Positions 9,754-18,738 of a DNA stretch of 64,000 nucleotides are shown here, in pieces. Numbering within the stretch: position 1 is the stretch's first letter; every line of letters starts with the position of its first letter. The notes under the pieces are model-generated. The model was not told where the DNA came from and ran no database searches. It was given only the letters and a program-made list of their open reading frames with translations. Both the position numbers and the translations under genes were made by a program. Location: assembly GCA_030684395.1 (NCBI GenBank), contig JAUXTT010000040.1, positions 96,949 through 160,948 of the forward strand, written 5' to 3'. Source of the DNA: Bacteroidota bacterium. Its GTDB lineage: Bacteria > Bacteroidota > Bacteroidia > B-17B0 > Aurantibacillaceae.

Positions 9754-11094
9754 ATGAAGAGATTTATAAATACATTAAAAAATATCTGGAGGATAGAAGA
9801 GTTAAGACAACGTATTGTCTTAACCCTTTTATTAATCCTGGTGTATCGTTTAGGAACCTATGTGGTTTTACCTGGCGTTGATGCAAGCGTTTTAGCGAAA
9901 GCTAATGAAGGTAGAGCTCAGGATGGGATTCTTGGGTTGATCAATATTTTTTCCGGTGGAGCCTTTCAAAATGCATCCATTTTTGGTTTAGGTATTATGC
10001 CTTACATTACCTCTTCAATTATTATTCAGTTGTTGGGTATGGCAGTTCCTTATTTCCAGAAAATGCAGAAAGAAGGCGAAAGCGGAAGAAAAAAAATCAA
10101 TCAATACACCCGTTTCTTAACAGTAGCAGTTACCGCTGTTCAGGCTCCCGGATATATTGCTACGCAAATCACTAACATTCAGGGTGCTGTTCCAAATGCG
10201 GGCCCATACTGGTATATACAATCTATTATGATTCTTGTTACTGGAACCATGTTTGTGATGTGGTTGGGCGAGAAGATAACAGATAAAGGTATTGGAAATG
10301 GAATCTCCATGATCATTATGATTGGTATTATTTCAAGATTACCTATGGCATTTGGTTTTGAGATCAGTTCTCGTTTAGATGCGCAAGGTGGTGGTTTGAT
10401 CATGTTCCTATTGGAATTAGTATTCTTAGTGTTCGTAATCATCGGATCAATCCTTTTGGTTCAGGGAACACGTCGCGTACCGGTTCAGTTTGCGAAGAAA
10501 ATAGTTGGAAACAAACAATACGGTGGAGTTCGTCAATACATTCCTTTAAAAGTGAATGCTGCAGGTGTAATGCCGATCATCTTTGCTCAGGCAATTATGT
10601 TCATTCCTGCTGCTGTAGCTACTATGGGTGACCAATCAAAAGGTGGTTTCTTAATGGCTTTCACCGATCATTTTGGTTTCTGGTATAACGTTACTTTCGC
10701 TATTCTGATCATTCTGTTTACTTATTTCTACACGGCTATCATGGTTAATCCTAACCAATTGGCTGATGACATGAAACGTAACGGAGGTTTTGTGCCGGGT
10801 GTTAAACCGGGTAAAAAAACTGCTGAATTCCTTGATTCAGTTATGTCTAAAATTACCTTACCTGGTTCTATATTCCTTGCAGGTGTAGCTATTATGCCGG
10901 CAATTGCAAGATTATTAGGGGTTACAAATGAGTTTGCAAATTTCTACGGTGGTACATCATTGTTGATCTTAGTAGGTGTTGTGTTGGATACATTACAACA
11001 GATCGAGAGCCACTTGCTTAACAGACAATATGAAGGTTTGATGAAGAGTGGAAGAATTAAAGGTAGAACTTCATCAATGCAATTACAGAGCTAA
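9754..11094 (+). CDS. secY: Preprotein translocase subunit SecY
   Basis: The channel subunit of the SecYEG translocon in the inner membrane, through which the many exported proteins in this window would pass. It has 446 residues and about ten hydrophobic segments. Hallmarks are the first helix with LVYRLGTYVVLPGVD, the plug region GLINIFSGGAFQNASIFGLG, and GIMPYITSSIIIQLL. The C-terminal cytoplasmic tail is short and basic. It lies in the normal place between rplO and infA. Confidence 0.97.
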   Translation: MKRFINTLKNIWRIEELRQRIVLTLLLILVYRLGTYVVLPGVDASVLAKANEGRAQDGILGLINIFSGGAFQNASIFGLGIMPYITSSIIIQLLGMAVPYFQKMQKEGESGRKKINQYTRFLTVAVTAVQAPGYIATQITNIQGAVPNAGPYWYIQSIMILVTGTMFVMWLGEKITDKGIGNGISMIIMIGIISRLPMAFGFEISSRLDAQGGGLIMFLLELVFLVFVIIGSILLVQGTRRVPVQFAKKIVGNKQYGGVRQYIPLKVNAAGVMPIIFAQAIMFIPAAVATMGDQSKGGFLMAFTDHFGFWYNVTFAILIILFTYFYTAIMVNPNQLADDMKRNGGFVPGVKPGKKTAEFLDSVMSKITLPGSIFLAGVAIMPAIARLLGVTNEFANFYGGTSLLILVGVVLDTLQQIESHLLNRQYEGLMKSGRIKGRTSSMQLQS

Positions 11095-11097
11095 AAT

Positions 11098-11316
11098 ATG
11101 GCAAAACAAAACTCGATAGAGCAGGATGGAACAATACTGGAGGCATTGAGTAATGCCATGTTCAGAGTAGAATTGGAGAATGGGCACATAGTTATCGCTC
11201 ATATTTCCGGAAAAATGAGAATGAATTATATTAAAATATTGGTTGGCGATAAAGTTAGACTAGAGATGTCGCCATACGATTTAACAAAAGGAAGAATATC
11301 ATACAGGTATAAATAA
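11098..11316 (+). CDS. infA: Translation initiation factor IF-1
   Basis: IF-1 covers the A site during initiation. The 72-residue OB fold contains [20 protein letters not shown], then [17 protein letters not shown], and [20 protein letters not shown]. It is intact and follows secY by 3 bp. Confidence 0.97.
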   Translation: MAKQNSIEQDGTILEALSNAMFRVELENGHIVIAHISGKMRMNYIKILVGDKVRLEMSPYDLTKGRISYRYK

Positions 11317-11325
11317 CAAGAAACC

Positions 11326-11442
11326 ATGAAGGTAAGAGCATCACTTAAAAAAAGAAGCGTAGATTGCGTAATCGTACGTCGTAAGGGTAAACTTTACATA
11401 ATTAACAAAAAGAACCCGAAATTTAAACAAAGACAAAGATAA
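11326..11442 (+). CDS. rpmJ: 50S ribosomal protein L36 (zinc-free form)
   Basis: L36, the smallest large-subunit protein: 38 residues starting [14 protein letters not shown] and ending NPKFKQRQR. Zinc-binding L36 has three cysteines and a histidine; here only one cysteine remains, so this is the zinc-independent type. It sits in its usual place between infA and rpsM. Confidence 0.93.
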   Translation: MKVRASLKKRSVDCVIVRRKGKLYIINKKNPKFKQRQR

Positions 11443-11449
11443 TTTTTTG

Positions 11450-11457
11450 TACTTTCG
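11450..11457 (+). promoter_or_regulatory. Candidate promoter before rpsM
   Basis: TACTTTCG resembles the TAnnTTTG -7 box with one change and is preceded by a TTTTTTG run. It lies about 30 bp before rpsM in the gap after rpmJ, where an alpha-type operon promoter would be expected. The match is imperfect. Confidence 0.4.
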
Positions 11458-11486
11458 CAAACATTTTTAAAAATTAATAGCAAAAA

Positions 11487-11864
11487 ATGGCAAGGATAGC
11501 AGGTATTGATTTACCAAAAAACAAAAGAGGAGAGATAGGATTAACGTATATCTTCGGAATTGGCCGCAGCAGAGCTCAGACAATTTTAACTAAAGCTGGT
11601 ATTAGCTGGGACAAAAAAGTAAACGAGTGGAATGACGATGAAGCAAATGCTATTCGTAAAATCATCAACGACGAGATTCGCGTTGAAGGTGCTCTTCGTT
11701 CAGAAGTTCAATTGAACATCAAACGTTTAACTGATATCGGTTCTAACAGAGGAATTCGTCATAGAAATGGTTTACCTGTGAGAGGTCAACGTACAAAAAC
11801 AAACGCTCGTACTCGTAAAGGAAAACGTAAGACAATTGCGGGTAAAAAGAAAGTTACTAAATAA
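11487..11864 (+). CDS. rpsM: 30S ribosomal protein S13
   Basis: S13 of the 30S head, which bridges the subunits and contacts P-site tRNA. It has 125 residues, starting [20 protein letters not shown]. The C-terminal signature is [20 protein letters not shown] followed by a lysine-rich tail. It opens the alpha-type gene group. Confidence 0.97.
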   Translation: MARIAGIDLPKNKRGEIGLTYIFGIGRSRAQTILTKAGISWDKKVNEWNDDEANAIRKIINDEIRVEGALRSEVQLNIKRLTDIGSNRGIRHRNGLPVRGQRTKTNARTRKGKRKTIAGKKKVTK

Positions 11865-11925
11865 TAATTGAAATGGGTGAATGATATTTCATTCACTTGA
11901 TCAGAGTACATAATTAAAAACAAAA

Positions 11926-12336
11926 ATGGCAAAACAACAGCAAAACGCTGCATCAGCTAAAGCAGCATCTAAAAAAAGAGTTGTTAAGGTAGAAGCTTCA
12001 GGACAAGCGCACATTAATGCTACGTTCAACAATATCATTATTTCTTTAACGAATAATGCAGGTCAGGTAATAGCTTGGTCTAGTGCAGGTAAAATGGGTT
12101 TCCGTGGTTCTAAAAAGAACACTCCTTATGCAGCTCAGTTAGCAGCAGGTGATAGCGGAAAAGTTGCATTTGATGCAGGTTTACGTAAAGTAAAAGTATT
12201 TGTAAAAGGTCCTGGTGCAGGTCGTGAATCAGCAATCAGAACTATTGGTACTGTTGGTATTGAAGTTACTGAGATCGTGGATATCACTCCGATCCCTCAC
12301 AACGGTTGTCGTGCCCCAAAACGCCGTAGAGTGTAG
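11926..12336 (+). CDS. rpsK: 30S ribosomal protein S11
   Basis: S11 of the 30S platform. It has 136 residues: a basic N-terminal extension of about 20 residues, then [20 protein letters not shown], and the C-terminal [18 protein letters not shown] signature. It is in the normal place between rpsM and rpsD. Confidence 0.97.
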   Translation: MAKQQQNAASAKAASKKRVVKVEASGQAHINATFNNIIISLTNNAGQVIAWSSAGKMGFRGSKKNTPYAAQLAAGDSGKVAFDAGLRKVKVFVKGPGAGRESAIRTIGTVGIEVTEIVDITPIPHNGCRAPKRRRV

Positions 12337-12389
12337 TACTTTGTACTTTTAAAAAGAATAATTGATAATAATATTGTAAATAAAGAGAA

Positions 12390-12995
12390 ATGGCAAGATA
12401 TACAGGTCCTAAATCGAAAATCGCACGTAAGTTTAAAGAGCCAATTTTTGGTCCGGATAAGGCTTTAGAAAAGAAAAATTACCCTCCGGGGCAACATGGT
12501 TTAGCTAAAAAAAGAGCTAAACAATCAGAATACGCTGTTCAGTTGCAGGAAAAACAAAAAGCTAAATACACTTACGGTGTTTTAGAAAAACAATTCGCTA
12601 ACACATTCACCAAAGCAGCCCGTTCTCACGGTATTACAGGTGAAGTATTGTTGCAATTAATGGAATCCCGTTTAGATAATGTGGTTTACCGTATGGGAAT
12701 CGCACCTTCACGTAGAGCTGCACGTCAGTTAGTAGGTCACAAACATATTAATGTTAATGGTGAATTAGTGAATATCGCTTCTTTCACTCTTAAAGCAGGC
12801 GATGTTGTTTCTGTTCGTGAAAAATCTAAATCTTTAGAGGCTATCGTTAATTCAATTGCAGGTGCATCAAGCAAATACTCTTGGATCGAGTTCGACCCGA
12901 AAGATATGAAAGGTACTTACATGCAACGTCCAGAAAGACAACAAATACCTGAAAACATTAAAGAACAGCTTATTGTCGAGTTATACTCTAAATAA
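12390..12995 (+). CDS. rpsD: 30S ribosomal protein S4
   Basis: S4, a primary 16S rRNA binder and, in other bacteria, the alpha-operon repressor. It has 201 residues. It starts [15 protein letters not shown] and contains the S4 RNA-binding motif [20 protein letters not shown] followed by GHKHINVNG. The N-terminal region lacks a zinc-type cysteine cluster. Confidence 0.97.
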   Translation: MARYTGPKSKIARKFKEPIFGPDKALEKKNYPPGQHGLAKKRAKQSEYAVQLQEKQKAKYTYGVLEKQFANTFTKAARSHGITGEVLLQLMESRLDNVVYRMGIAPSRRAARQLVGHKHINVNGELVNIASFTLKAGDVVSVREKSKSLEAIVNSIAGASSKYSWIEFDPKDMKGTYMQRPERQQIPENIKEQLIVELYSK

Positions 12996-13056
12996 TCCTG
13001 ATCTGGTTTTCGAAATATTTTTTTTAATTAGTAACTAATAAAACACAAAATATAAT

Positions 13057-14049
13057 ATGGCTATTCTTGCATTCCAACGTCCGGATAAAGTTATATTGCT
13101 TCAATCTACTGATACTGTAGGACAATTCGAATTTCGTCCTCTGGAGCAGGGTTACGGTATAACTGTTGGTAACGCGTTGCGCCGTATCCTTTTGTCATCT
13201 TTAGAAGGATATGCAATTACTACAATTCGCCTTGAAGGTGTGGACCACGAGTTCTCTACCATGAAAGGTGTTGTTGAAGACGTAACAGAAATTATTTTGA
13301 ATATGAAGCAAATCCGCTTCAAAAAACAAATCGATAATCACGATTTTGAAAAAGCGGTTTGTACTTTAACAGGAAAAGAAACTATCACAGCAGGTGATAT
13401 CGGAAAATTCCTTAACGGATTCCAGGTATTAAACCCTGAGTTGGTAATTGCACATTGCGAGCCATCTGTAAAAATTAAGTTAGAGATCACAATTGAAAAA
13501 GGACGTGGTTATGTTCCGGCTGACGAGAACAAACCTGCTAACGCTGCTCACGGTGTTATCCCAATCGATGCTATCTACACTCCGATCCGTAACGTGAAAT
13601 TCTCTGTTGAGAACTACCGTGTTGAACAAAAAACGGATTACGAAAAACTAATTTTGGATATCGTTACAGACGGTTCAATTCATCCGAAAGATGCATTGAA
13701 AGAAGCTGCTAAAATTCTTATTCACCATTTCATGTTGTTCTCTGACGAGCGTATCACCCTTGATGCTGAAGAGAAAAGCACTGAGAATGAATTTGACGAA
13801 GCATCTTTACACATGCGTCAGTTATTGAAAACCAAGTTAGTTGATATGGATCTTTCAGTTCGCGCATTGAATTGCTTAAAAGCTGCTGATGTTGAAACAT
13901 TAGGTGAGCTGGTAGCTTTCAACAAAAACGATCTTTTAAAATTCCGTAACTTCGGTAAGAAATCTCTTACTGAGTTAGAAGATCTTGTTCAAACTAAAGG
14001 ACTTCAATTCGGTATGAACGTTTCAAAATACAAATTAGATAAAGAATAA
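13057..14049 (+). CDS. rpoA: RNA polymerase subunit alpha
   Basis: The alpha subunit, scaffold for RNA polymerase assembly. It has 330 residues. The N-terminal domain has the dimer and assembly motifs [20 protein letters not shown] and [19 protein letters not shown]. The C-terminal DNA-binding domain (about residues 260-330) shows [20 protein letters not shown] and [16 protein letters not shown]. It sits between rpsD and rplQ as in most bacteria. Confidence 0.97.
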   Translation: MAILAFQRPDKVILLQSTDTVGQFEFRPLEQGYGITVGNALRRILLSSLEGYAITTIRLEGVDHEFSTMKGVVEDVTEIILNMKQIRFKKQIDNHDFEKAVCTLTGKETITAGDIGKFLNGFQVLNPELVIAHCEPSVKIKLEITIEKGRGYVPADENKPANAAHGVIPIDAIYTPIRNVKFSVENYRVEQKTDYEKLILDIVTDGSIHPKDALKEAAKILIHHFMLFSDERITLDAEEKSTENEFDEASLHMRQLLKTKLVDMDLSVRALNCLKAADVETLGELVAFNKNDLLKFRNFGKKSLTELEDLVQTKGLQFGMNVSKYKLDKE

Positions 14050-14066
14050 TAATTAATTGTGGATGT

Positions 14067-14100
14067 GAGATTTCTGATCATGGATTAAACCATCAGAAAT
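14067..14100 (+). repeat. Hairpin between rpoA and rplQ
   Basis: GATTTCTG pairs with CAGAAATC, and inside it ATGG pairs with CCAT around an ATTAAA loop, with a three-base bulge. An AAATC-rich run follows. There is no T-tract, so it is more likely a processing site or leader element for rplQ than a terminator. Confidence 0.4.
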
Positions 14101-14125
14101 CAGAAATCAAAAATCAAAAAACAAA

Positions 14126-14614
14126 ATGAGACACGGAGATAAAATAAATAACTTAGGAAGAAAAACGGCTCACCGTCATGCAATGCTTGCTAACATGGCT
14201 TGTTCATTGATCGGTAACAAACGTATCTTCACTACTGTAGCGAAAGCAAAAGCTTTACGTACGTATGTTGAACCTCTTCTTACAAAATCTAAAGAAGATA
14301 CAACTCACAGCCGTCGTATTGTATTCGCTTACTTAAAAAACAAAGAAGCAGTTGCTGAATTGTTCAAAGATGTTGCAGTGAAAATTGCAGACAGAAAAGG
14401 TGGTTACACTCGTATCATCAAAACCGGTAACCGTATTGGTGATGCTGCTGAAATGGCAATGATCGAATTAGTTGATTTCAACGATATCTATACCAACAAC
14501 AAATCTGCCGGTACTGAGAAAAAAGCGAAACCAACAACTCGTCGTAGCCGTAGTGCAGGTACTAAAAAAGCTGCTACAGCTAAAGGTACTGACGCTGCTG
14601 AAACAGCTGAGTAA
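14126..14614 (+). CDS. rplQ: 50S ribosomal protein L17
   Basis: L17, near the tunnel exit. It has 162 residues, with [20 protein letters not shown] at the start, [19 protein letters not shown], and [21 protein letters not shown] low-complexity A/K/T-rich tail of about 35 residues extends the core. The DNA for the last ten codons and the following 30 bp is repeated near 18.6 kb. It is the last gene of the ribosomal block. Confidence 0.97.
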   Translation: MRHGDKINNLGRKTAHRHAMLANMACSLIGNKRIFTTVAKAKALRTYVEPLLTKSKEDTTHSRRIVFAYLKNKEAVAELFKDVAVKIADRKGGYTRIIKTGNRIGDAAEMAMIELVDFNDIYTNNKSAGTEKKAKPTTRRSRSAGTKKAATAKGTDAAETAE

Positions 14615-14643
14615 TATTAAAATACTTTATAAGGAAAGCCCTG
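14581..14643 (+). repeat. rplQ 3'-end direct repeat, copy A
   Basis: This 63-base stretch covers the last codons of rplQ ([10 protein letters not shown]), its stop codon and the first bases of the terminator. A copy with 56 of 63 bases matching lies at 18584-18646 in the same orientation. This copy is the functional one because it belongs to the full gene. Confidence 0.85.
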
Positions 14644-14669
14644 TACGCCTTTGGCGGATGGGGCTTTTT
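14636..14669 (+). terminator. Terminator of the ribosomal operon
   Basis: AAGCCC pairs with GGGCTT and, inside, CGCC pairs with GGCG; the stem is followed by TTTTT. It lies 22 bp after rplQ and is the natural end of the long ribosomal transcript. Confidence 0.8.
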
Positions 14670-14676
14670 AATTTTG

Positions 14677-14684
14677 TATATTTG
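14677..14684 (+). promoter_or_regulatory. Promoter -7 box for the propeller protein
   Basis: TATATTTG is a perfect TAnnTTTG -7 box just after the operon terminator and 16 bp before the chosen ATG at 14701. The expected transcript would have a leader of only about ten bases, typical for this phylum. Confidence 0.65.
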
Positions 14685-14700
14685 CATAATTCTAAAACCT

Positions 14701-17700
14701 ATGAAATCAGCTATCTCTTTTTTTATTTCAATTTCTATCTTCTTTTGCTTTTTGATTAATTCAGTTTATGCTCAACAATTGCAATGGGCACGCAAGCTTG
14801 GGGGAACAGGAGGAGAAGAAGGTAGGGGTATTGTAGTAGATAAGAATGGTAATGTTTATACGACCGGAACATTTCAAGGTACTACAGATTTTGATCCTGG
14901 GACTGGTGTTTATAACTTGGTATCGGACGCGGGAACTGATGTTTTTGTTTCTAAAGTTGATGAGAACGGTTTTTTTAAATGGGCGAGATCTTTTGGAGGA
15001 GGAGGCAATACCTACGATTTCGGTTTCTCTATTACTACTGATAATCAAAGTAATGTTTATATCATTGGACAATTTTCGGGAACTGTAGATTTTGATCCGG
15101 GAATCGGCATAGATACTATTACCGGCTCCGGAGATGCTTTTGTTTGGAAGCTTGACCAAATGGGAAATTTTTGCTGGGCAAAAACATTTGCGGGATTAGG
15201 TTATGGAGGTAATGGAGGCGATGTAGAAGGGAAGTCAATTGCGTTGGATCCCTTAGGAAATATATATTTAACCGGAAGCTTCAACGGTAATGTTGACTTT
15301 AATCCGGGTGTAGGAATTGATACTTTGATAGCTCCCAATGGAAATACTGACGCTTTCATAACAAAATTGAATAGTAATGGTGATTTTGTTTGGGCGAGGA
15401 ATATAGGAGGTAGTGATAGCGATCATGCACGTTCAATTGCTGTTGATGATAATGGCAATGCGTTTATAACAGGTTGGTTTGTTTTGAATGTAGATTTTGA
15501 TCCTGGACCTGGAGTAAATAATTTTACAAGCGGAAGTACCTTTCCAGATTCTTACATATTAAAATTGGATTACCTAGGGAATTTCAAATGGGTTAAAACG
15601 TTTGGTGGAAGTAATTTTGACAGAGGATTTTGTATTGTTCTCGATGCTTCGGGAAATATTTATTCAAAGGGAAAATACACAGCTACTGCAGATCTTGATC
15701 CAGGACCAGGTATTAGCAATTACACAGCTGTAGGCGCCGAAGGTAGTTATATTTCAAAATTAGATTCTAACGGAAATTTTTTGTGGGCAAAAACTGTTTA
15801 TGAACAAGAAAATTATAATGGAGCATCGCATCTAGGGGTTGATGAAGAAGGAAATGTGTATAGTGCAGGTCATTTCCAGGGAACGGTAGACTTTGATCCG
15901 GGAGTGCAAACAAACAATTTGATATCTGCAGGAAATTATGATGTTTTCATTTTTTCGTTGGATAGTTCCGGAAATTACAGGTGGGCAAAAAGTATCGGTC
16001 AAAGTCTTGTAGATCGTAGTAACTCTATATTTTTAGACAACAAAAGAAATATATACGTAACGGGAATGTTCCTCAATACCATAGATTGTGACCCTACTAG
16101 TAATGTCGAGAATTTGATTTCTACAGGAGGTAGTGAAGTGTTTTTGGCGAAATTTAGCCAAAAGGGAGTTATTGGAAAAATCTATCATGATATAAATGGG
16201 AATTGTTTACAAGGGAATAATGATATTGGTTTGGTTGGCAGAAGAGTTGTCATTGACCCCGGTAGTGTCATAGTTGAAACAAATGCATCAGGTCGTTGGT
16301 ATATTGATTCGCTTCCCGTAGGGAATTATATTATTAACGTAGATACATCTGGCAACTGGACGGCTGCCTGCGTGGGTAATGATAACTTTACAGTTGTAAA
16401 TCCAGATTCGGCAATTCTTGTTTCTAATTTGGGTATCATAAATACTCATCCCTGCGCTCAACATGATGTTTCCATTACAGCTCCCTTCTTAAGGAGATGT
16501 TTTTCGAATCAAACTATATATGTGCAGGCATGTAATCAAAACGTCGCTACAACTGCGTTAAATTCGGCTTACGTTGATGTTAAGTTAGACTCATTGTTAA
16601 CTCCTACTTCTTCATCTCTATCCTACACGTCAATGGGGAATAATAAGTATCGTTTTAATGTCGGTAATTTGAACCCTGGTCAATGTGTTAATTTTACGAT
16701 TAACACAACAGTTAGTTGTAACGCAATATTAAATCAAACGCTTTGCATTGAAGCAAGTTTATATCCTGCCGATTCATGCGTGTTTGATACCATTCCTTCC
16801 ACTCCAATTCCTGGAGATACGGTTTCCGTAACTCCTTGCACATTGCCATGGGATCATTCAAGTTTAAGTGTAGATGGTTGGTGTGCAAACGATACGGTTT
16901 ATTTTACTGTTACTAATAACGGAATTGCAGTTAATGGAAACATGCAGTGTTACGCTCCCGTGAGAGTTTATGTGGATGGCGTGTTGACTTATGTTGATTC
17001 TATTTTATTGAGTGGTGGACAAACTATTACGTACTCATATCCCGGTAACGGCCAAACATGGATCTTACAAGCTGATCAACATCCTTTGCATCCCGGCAAC
17101 TCTCATCCCAATGCGCATGTGGAAGCTTGTGGTAATATTGCAAACTGGACTCCAAACTTGATAAACAACTTGCCTTTAGATGACGCAGATCCTGTGGTTG
17201 ATATTTATTGCGGTGTTGTTTCAGGAGCGTACGATCCTAATGATAAAACAGGTTTTCCAATAGGTTTAGGAACGCAGCATGAAATACTTCCTAACCAACA
17301 AATCCAATACTTAATTCGTTTTCAAAACACAGGAACGGATACTGCATTCAATATTGTAGTAAGAGATACATTGGATACTGATCTGAATATTTTCTCTGTA
17401 GTCCCGGGTGCTGCAAGTCATAATTATACATTCAGAATGTATGGGCCTCGTGTGTTGGAATGGACTTTTACTAACATCATGCTTCCGGATAGTAATGTGA
17501 ATGAAGCAACGAGTCATGGCTTCTTAACTTTCAGGGTTGATCAGCAACCTAATCTTCCAAATGGAACAACAATTTTGAACGATGCTGATATTTATTTTGA
17601 TTTTAACGATCCCATCATCACCAACCAAACTTTGCACACGATCAATAATCAGTTGCATAATTTTGCTGTTGGTTTAAAATCAGAGGTGAAAAATCAGAAA

Positions 17701-17934
17701 TCACAAATTAAAGTGTACCCCAATCCCGCAAGTAATAATGTAACTATTCTTCTTACAAAAGAAAATGTTGGCTCAACTTATAACATTACCAATCAATTGG
17801 GGCAAACAATATTACAAGGGAAATTAACTACAGAACAAAACTTAATTGATATTAATAACCTTGCAACAGGTTTTTATGTTGTTACTGTGGAGGGTAAAGA
17901 AATAAAACAGAGTGTTAAGTTGGTTAAGCAGTAA
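14701..17934 (+). CDS. T9SS-exported SBBP-type beta-propeller protein
   Basis: A secreted or surface protein of 1077 residues. I use the ATG at 14701, which begins the signal peptide MKSAISFFISISIFFCFLI and cleaves near VYAQQ; the longer frame starts inside the promoter. Residues 25-480 hold about seven repeats of the type GTVDFDPGxG...FVxKxDxxGNFxWAK (SBBP repeats, a likely beta-propeller with acidic, possibly calcium-binding loops). Next come a GKIYHDINGNC segment resembling SdrD/carboxypeptidase-regulatory folds, a DUF11-like domain from about residue 840 (AYDPNDKTG), and a T9SS type A sorting domain (VYPNPASNNVTILL to the end). It has its own promoter and terminator. The ligand is unknown. 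Confidence 0.85.
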   Translation: MKSAISFFISISIFFCFLINSVYAQQLQWARKLGGTGGEEGRGIVVDKNGNVYTTGTFQGTTDFDPGTGVYNLVSDAGTDVFVSKVDENGFFKWARSFGGGGNTYDFGFSITTDNQSNVYIIGQFSGTVDFDPGIGIDTITGSGDAFVWKLDQMGNFCWAKTFAGLGYGGNGGDVEGKSIALDPLGNIYLTGSFNGNVDFNPGVGIDTLIAPNGNTDAFITKLNSNGDFVWARNIGGSDSDHARSIAVDDNGNAFITGWFVLNVDFDPGPGVNNFTSGSTFPDSYILKLDYLGNFKWVKTFGGSNFDRGFCIVLDASGNIYSKGKYTATADLDPGPGISNYTAVGAEGSYISKLDSNGNFLWAKTVYEQENYNGASHLGVDEEGNVYSAGHFQGTVDFDPGVQTNNLISAGNYDVFIFSLDSSGNYRWAKSIGQSLVDRSNSIFLDNKRNIYVTGMFLNTIDCDPTSNVENLISTGGSEVFLAKFSQKGVIGKIYHDINGNCLQGNNDIGLVGRRVVIDPGSVIVETNASGRWYIDSLPVGNYIINVDTSGNWTAACVGNDNFTVVNPDSAILVSNLGIINTHPCAQHDVSITAPFLRRCFSNQTIYVQACNQNVATTALNSAYVDVKLDSLLTPTSSSLSYTSMGNNKYRFNVGNLNPGQCVNFTINTTVSCNAILNQTLCIEASLYPADSCVFDTIPSTPIPGDTVSVTPCTLPWDHSSLSVDGWCANDTVYFTVTNNGIAVNGNMQCYAPVRVYVDGVLTYVDSILLSGGQTITYSYPGNGQTWILQADQHPLHPGNSHPNAHVEACGNIANWTPNLINNLPLDDADPVVDIYCGVVSGAYDPNDKTGFPIGLGTQHEILPNQQIQYLIRFQNTGTDTAFNIVVRDTLDTDLNIFSVVPGAASHNYTFRMYGPRVLEWTFTNIMLPDSNVNEATSHGFLTFRVDQQPNLPNGTTILNDADIYFDFNDPIITNQTLHTINNQLHNFAVGLKSEVKNQKSQIKVYPNPASNNVTILLTKENVGSTYNITNQLGQTILQGKLTTEQNLIDINNLATGFYVVTVEGKEIKQSVKLVKQ

Positions 17935-17958
17935 AGTATAAAGCATTTATAAAAGAAT

Positions 17959-17994
17959 CCCCATCCTGACTTAATCAAAGGGTGGGGCTTTTTT
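17959..17994 (+). terminator. Terminator after the propeller protein
   Basis: CCCCATCCT pairs with AGGGTGGGG (one G-T pair) across a 11-base loop and is followed by CTTTTTT. It also lies downstream of the convergent toxin gene. Confidence 0.75.
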
Positions 17995-18047
17995 GTGACT
18001 TGGAAAAAGGGTGAGTAATGTTGAAATACCTTATAAAACCGAAGTAT

Positions 18048-18317
18048 TTACGGAAATTTTTTGTAGATTTCTTTACGGTGCGCAAAGTCCACCATGTAAA
18101 CAATATTGTTTTGAAAAACAATTCCTACTCTATAATCAGTTAATACTTTAATGCGATAAGCTGTTTTATAGCCGCTTAGTTTTTTTATGTTTTTAATTTC
18201 GGCTAAAGAAGAAGCTTTAGTAATGTTAACAACCACATCGGCAATTGCTTCTTTTAATTTTTTGTCGCGTAATTTATCGAGGCTCTTTTCAAAACTCTTT
18301 GAAAACTCAAAATTCAT
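18048..18317 (-). CDS. RelE/ParE-family toxin
   Basis: An 89-residue protein of the RelE/ParE toxin fold, which as a family cleaves ribosome-bound mRNA or poisons gyrase. Visible features are FSKSFEKSLDKL at the N-terminus, the central KLSGYKTAYRIKVLTDYRVG and the C-terminal FAHRKEIYKKF, which is typical of RelE-like active ends. Its ATG overlaps the stop of the upstream antitoxin by four bases (ATGA). Whether it is mRNase or gyrase directed cannot be told from the sequence. Confidence 0.8.
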   Translation of the reverse strand: MNFEFSKSFEKSLDKLRDKKLKEAIADVVVNITKASSLAEIKNIKKLSGYKTAYRIKVLTDYRVGIVFQNNIVYMVDFAHRKEIYKKFP

Positions 18318-18529
18318 TTAATTCCAAGTTTTTTAAGTACTGTTTTTTTATCAGCCAAGCCACTTTTTAATCCTGCTTTAATCATTTTGGCTAATGCAGC
18401 GTCTTCCTCCGCTTCAACCGTTTCTTTCACAAAGCCAACACTTTTTGTAGTTTCACTTAGGTCTTTAATAAGAGCAAGCAAGTGTTTTCCCATGCTGGTA
18501 CGATCGTCTATAACTATTGTATGCTTCAT
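18314..18529 (-). CDS. Antitoxin of the RelE/ParE pair
   Basis: A 71-residue, charged protein directly upstream of and overlapping the toxin gene. It starts MKHTIVIDDRTSMGKHLLAL, resembling the short antitoxins of Bacteroidota, and ends in a helical, lysine-rich tail that would wrap the toxin. The N-terminal strand could form a ribbon-type DNA-binding dimer, but I see no firm motif. The identification rests mainly on position and overlap. Confidence 0.7.
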   Translation of the reverse strand: MKHTIVIDDRTSMGKHLLALIKDLSETTKSVGFVKETVEAEEDAALAKMIKAGLKSGLADKKTVLKKLGIK

Positions 18530-18533
18530 ATTA

Positions 18534-18541
18534 CAAATCTA
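18534..18541 (-). promoter_or_regulatory. Promoter -7 box of the toxin-antitoxin pair
   Basis: On the minus strand this reads TAGATTTG, a TAnnTTTG box, five bases before the antitoxin ATG. Transcription would start very near the start codon. Confidence 0.5.
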
Positions 18542-18583
18542 CAAAAAAAATCTGTTCTTATCTCATCAATCCAATTTTAGAGA

Positions 18584-18646
18584 TAAAGGTACTGGCGCTT
18601 CTGAAACAGTTGAGTAATATTAAAATACTTTATAAAGGAGACCCTG
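18584..18646 (+). repeat. rplQ 3'-end direct repeat, copy B (gene remnant)
   Basis: This copy encodes KGTGASETVE and a stop, i.e. the tail of L17 without the rest of the gene, and continues into the first half of the terminator sequence (CCCTG) before diverging. It has seven mismatches to copy A. It marks the right edge of the 3.9-kb segment carrying the propeller protein and the toxin-antitoxin pair. Confidence 0.85.
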
Positions 18647-18738
18647 ATGGTGACGTTAGTTTTTTTGTTTTTATTACAACTTTTCAATCTTTGATTGGTG
18701 ATTTGTAAATAATTGCAATTTTGTTACCTTTAAGTTCT

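Noticed and set aside
14674..14700. Upstream TTG start of the propeller protein
   Set aside because: It lies inside the promoter -7 box, and the signal peptide begins at the ATG at 14701.
14472..14759. Plus-strand 95-residue frame overlapping the rplQ end
   Set aside because: It is an out-of-frame shadow of rplQ running through the terminator.
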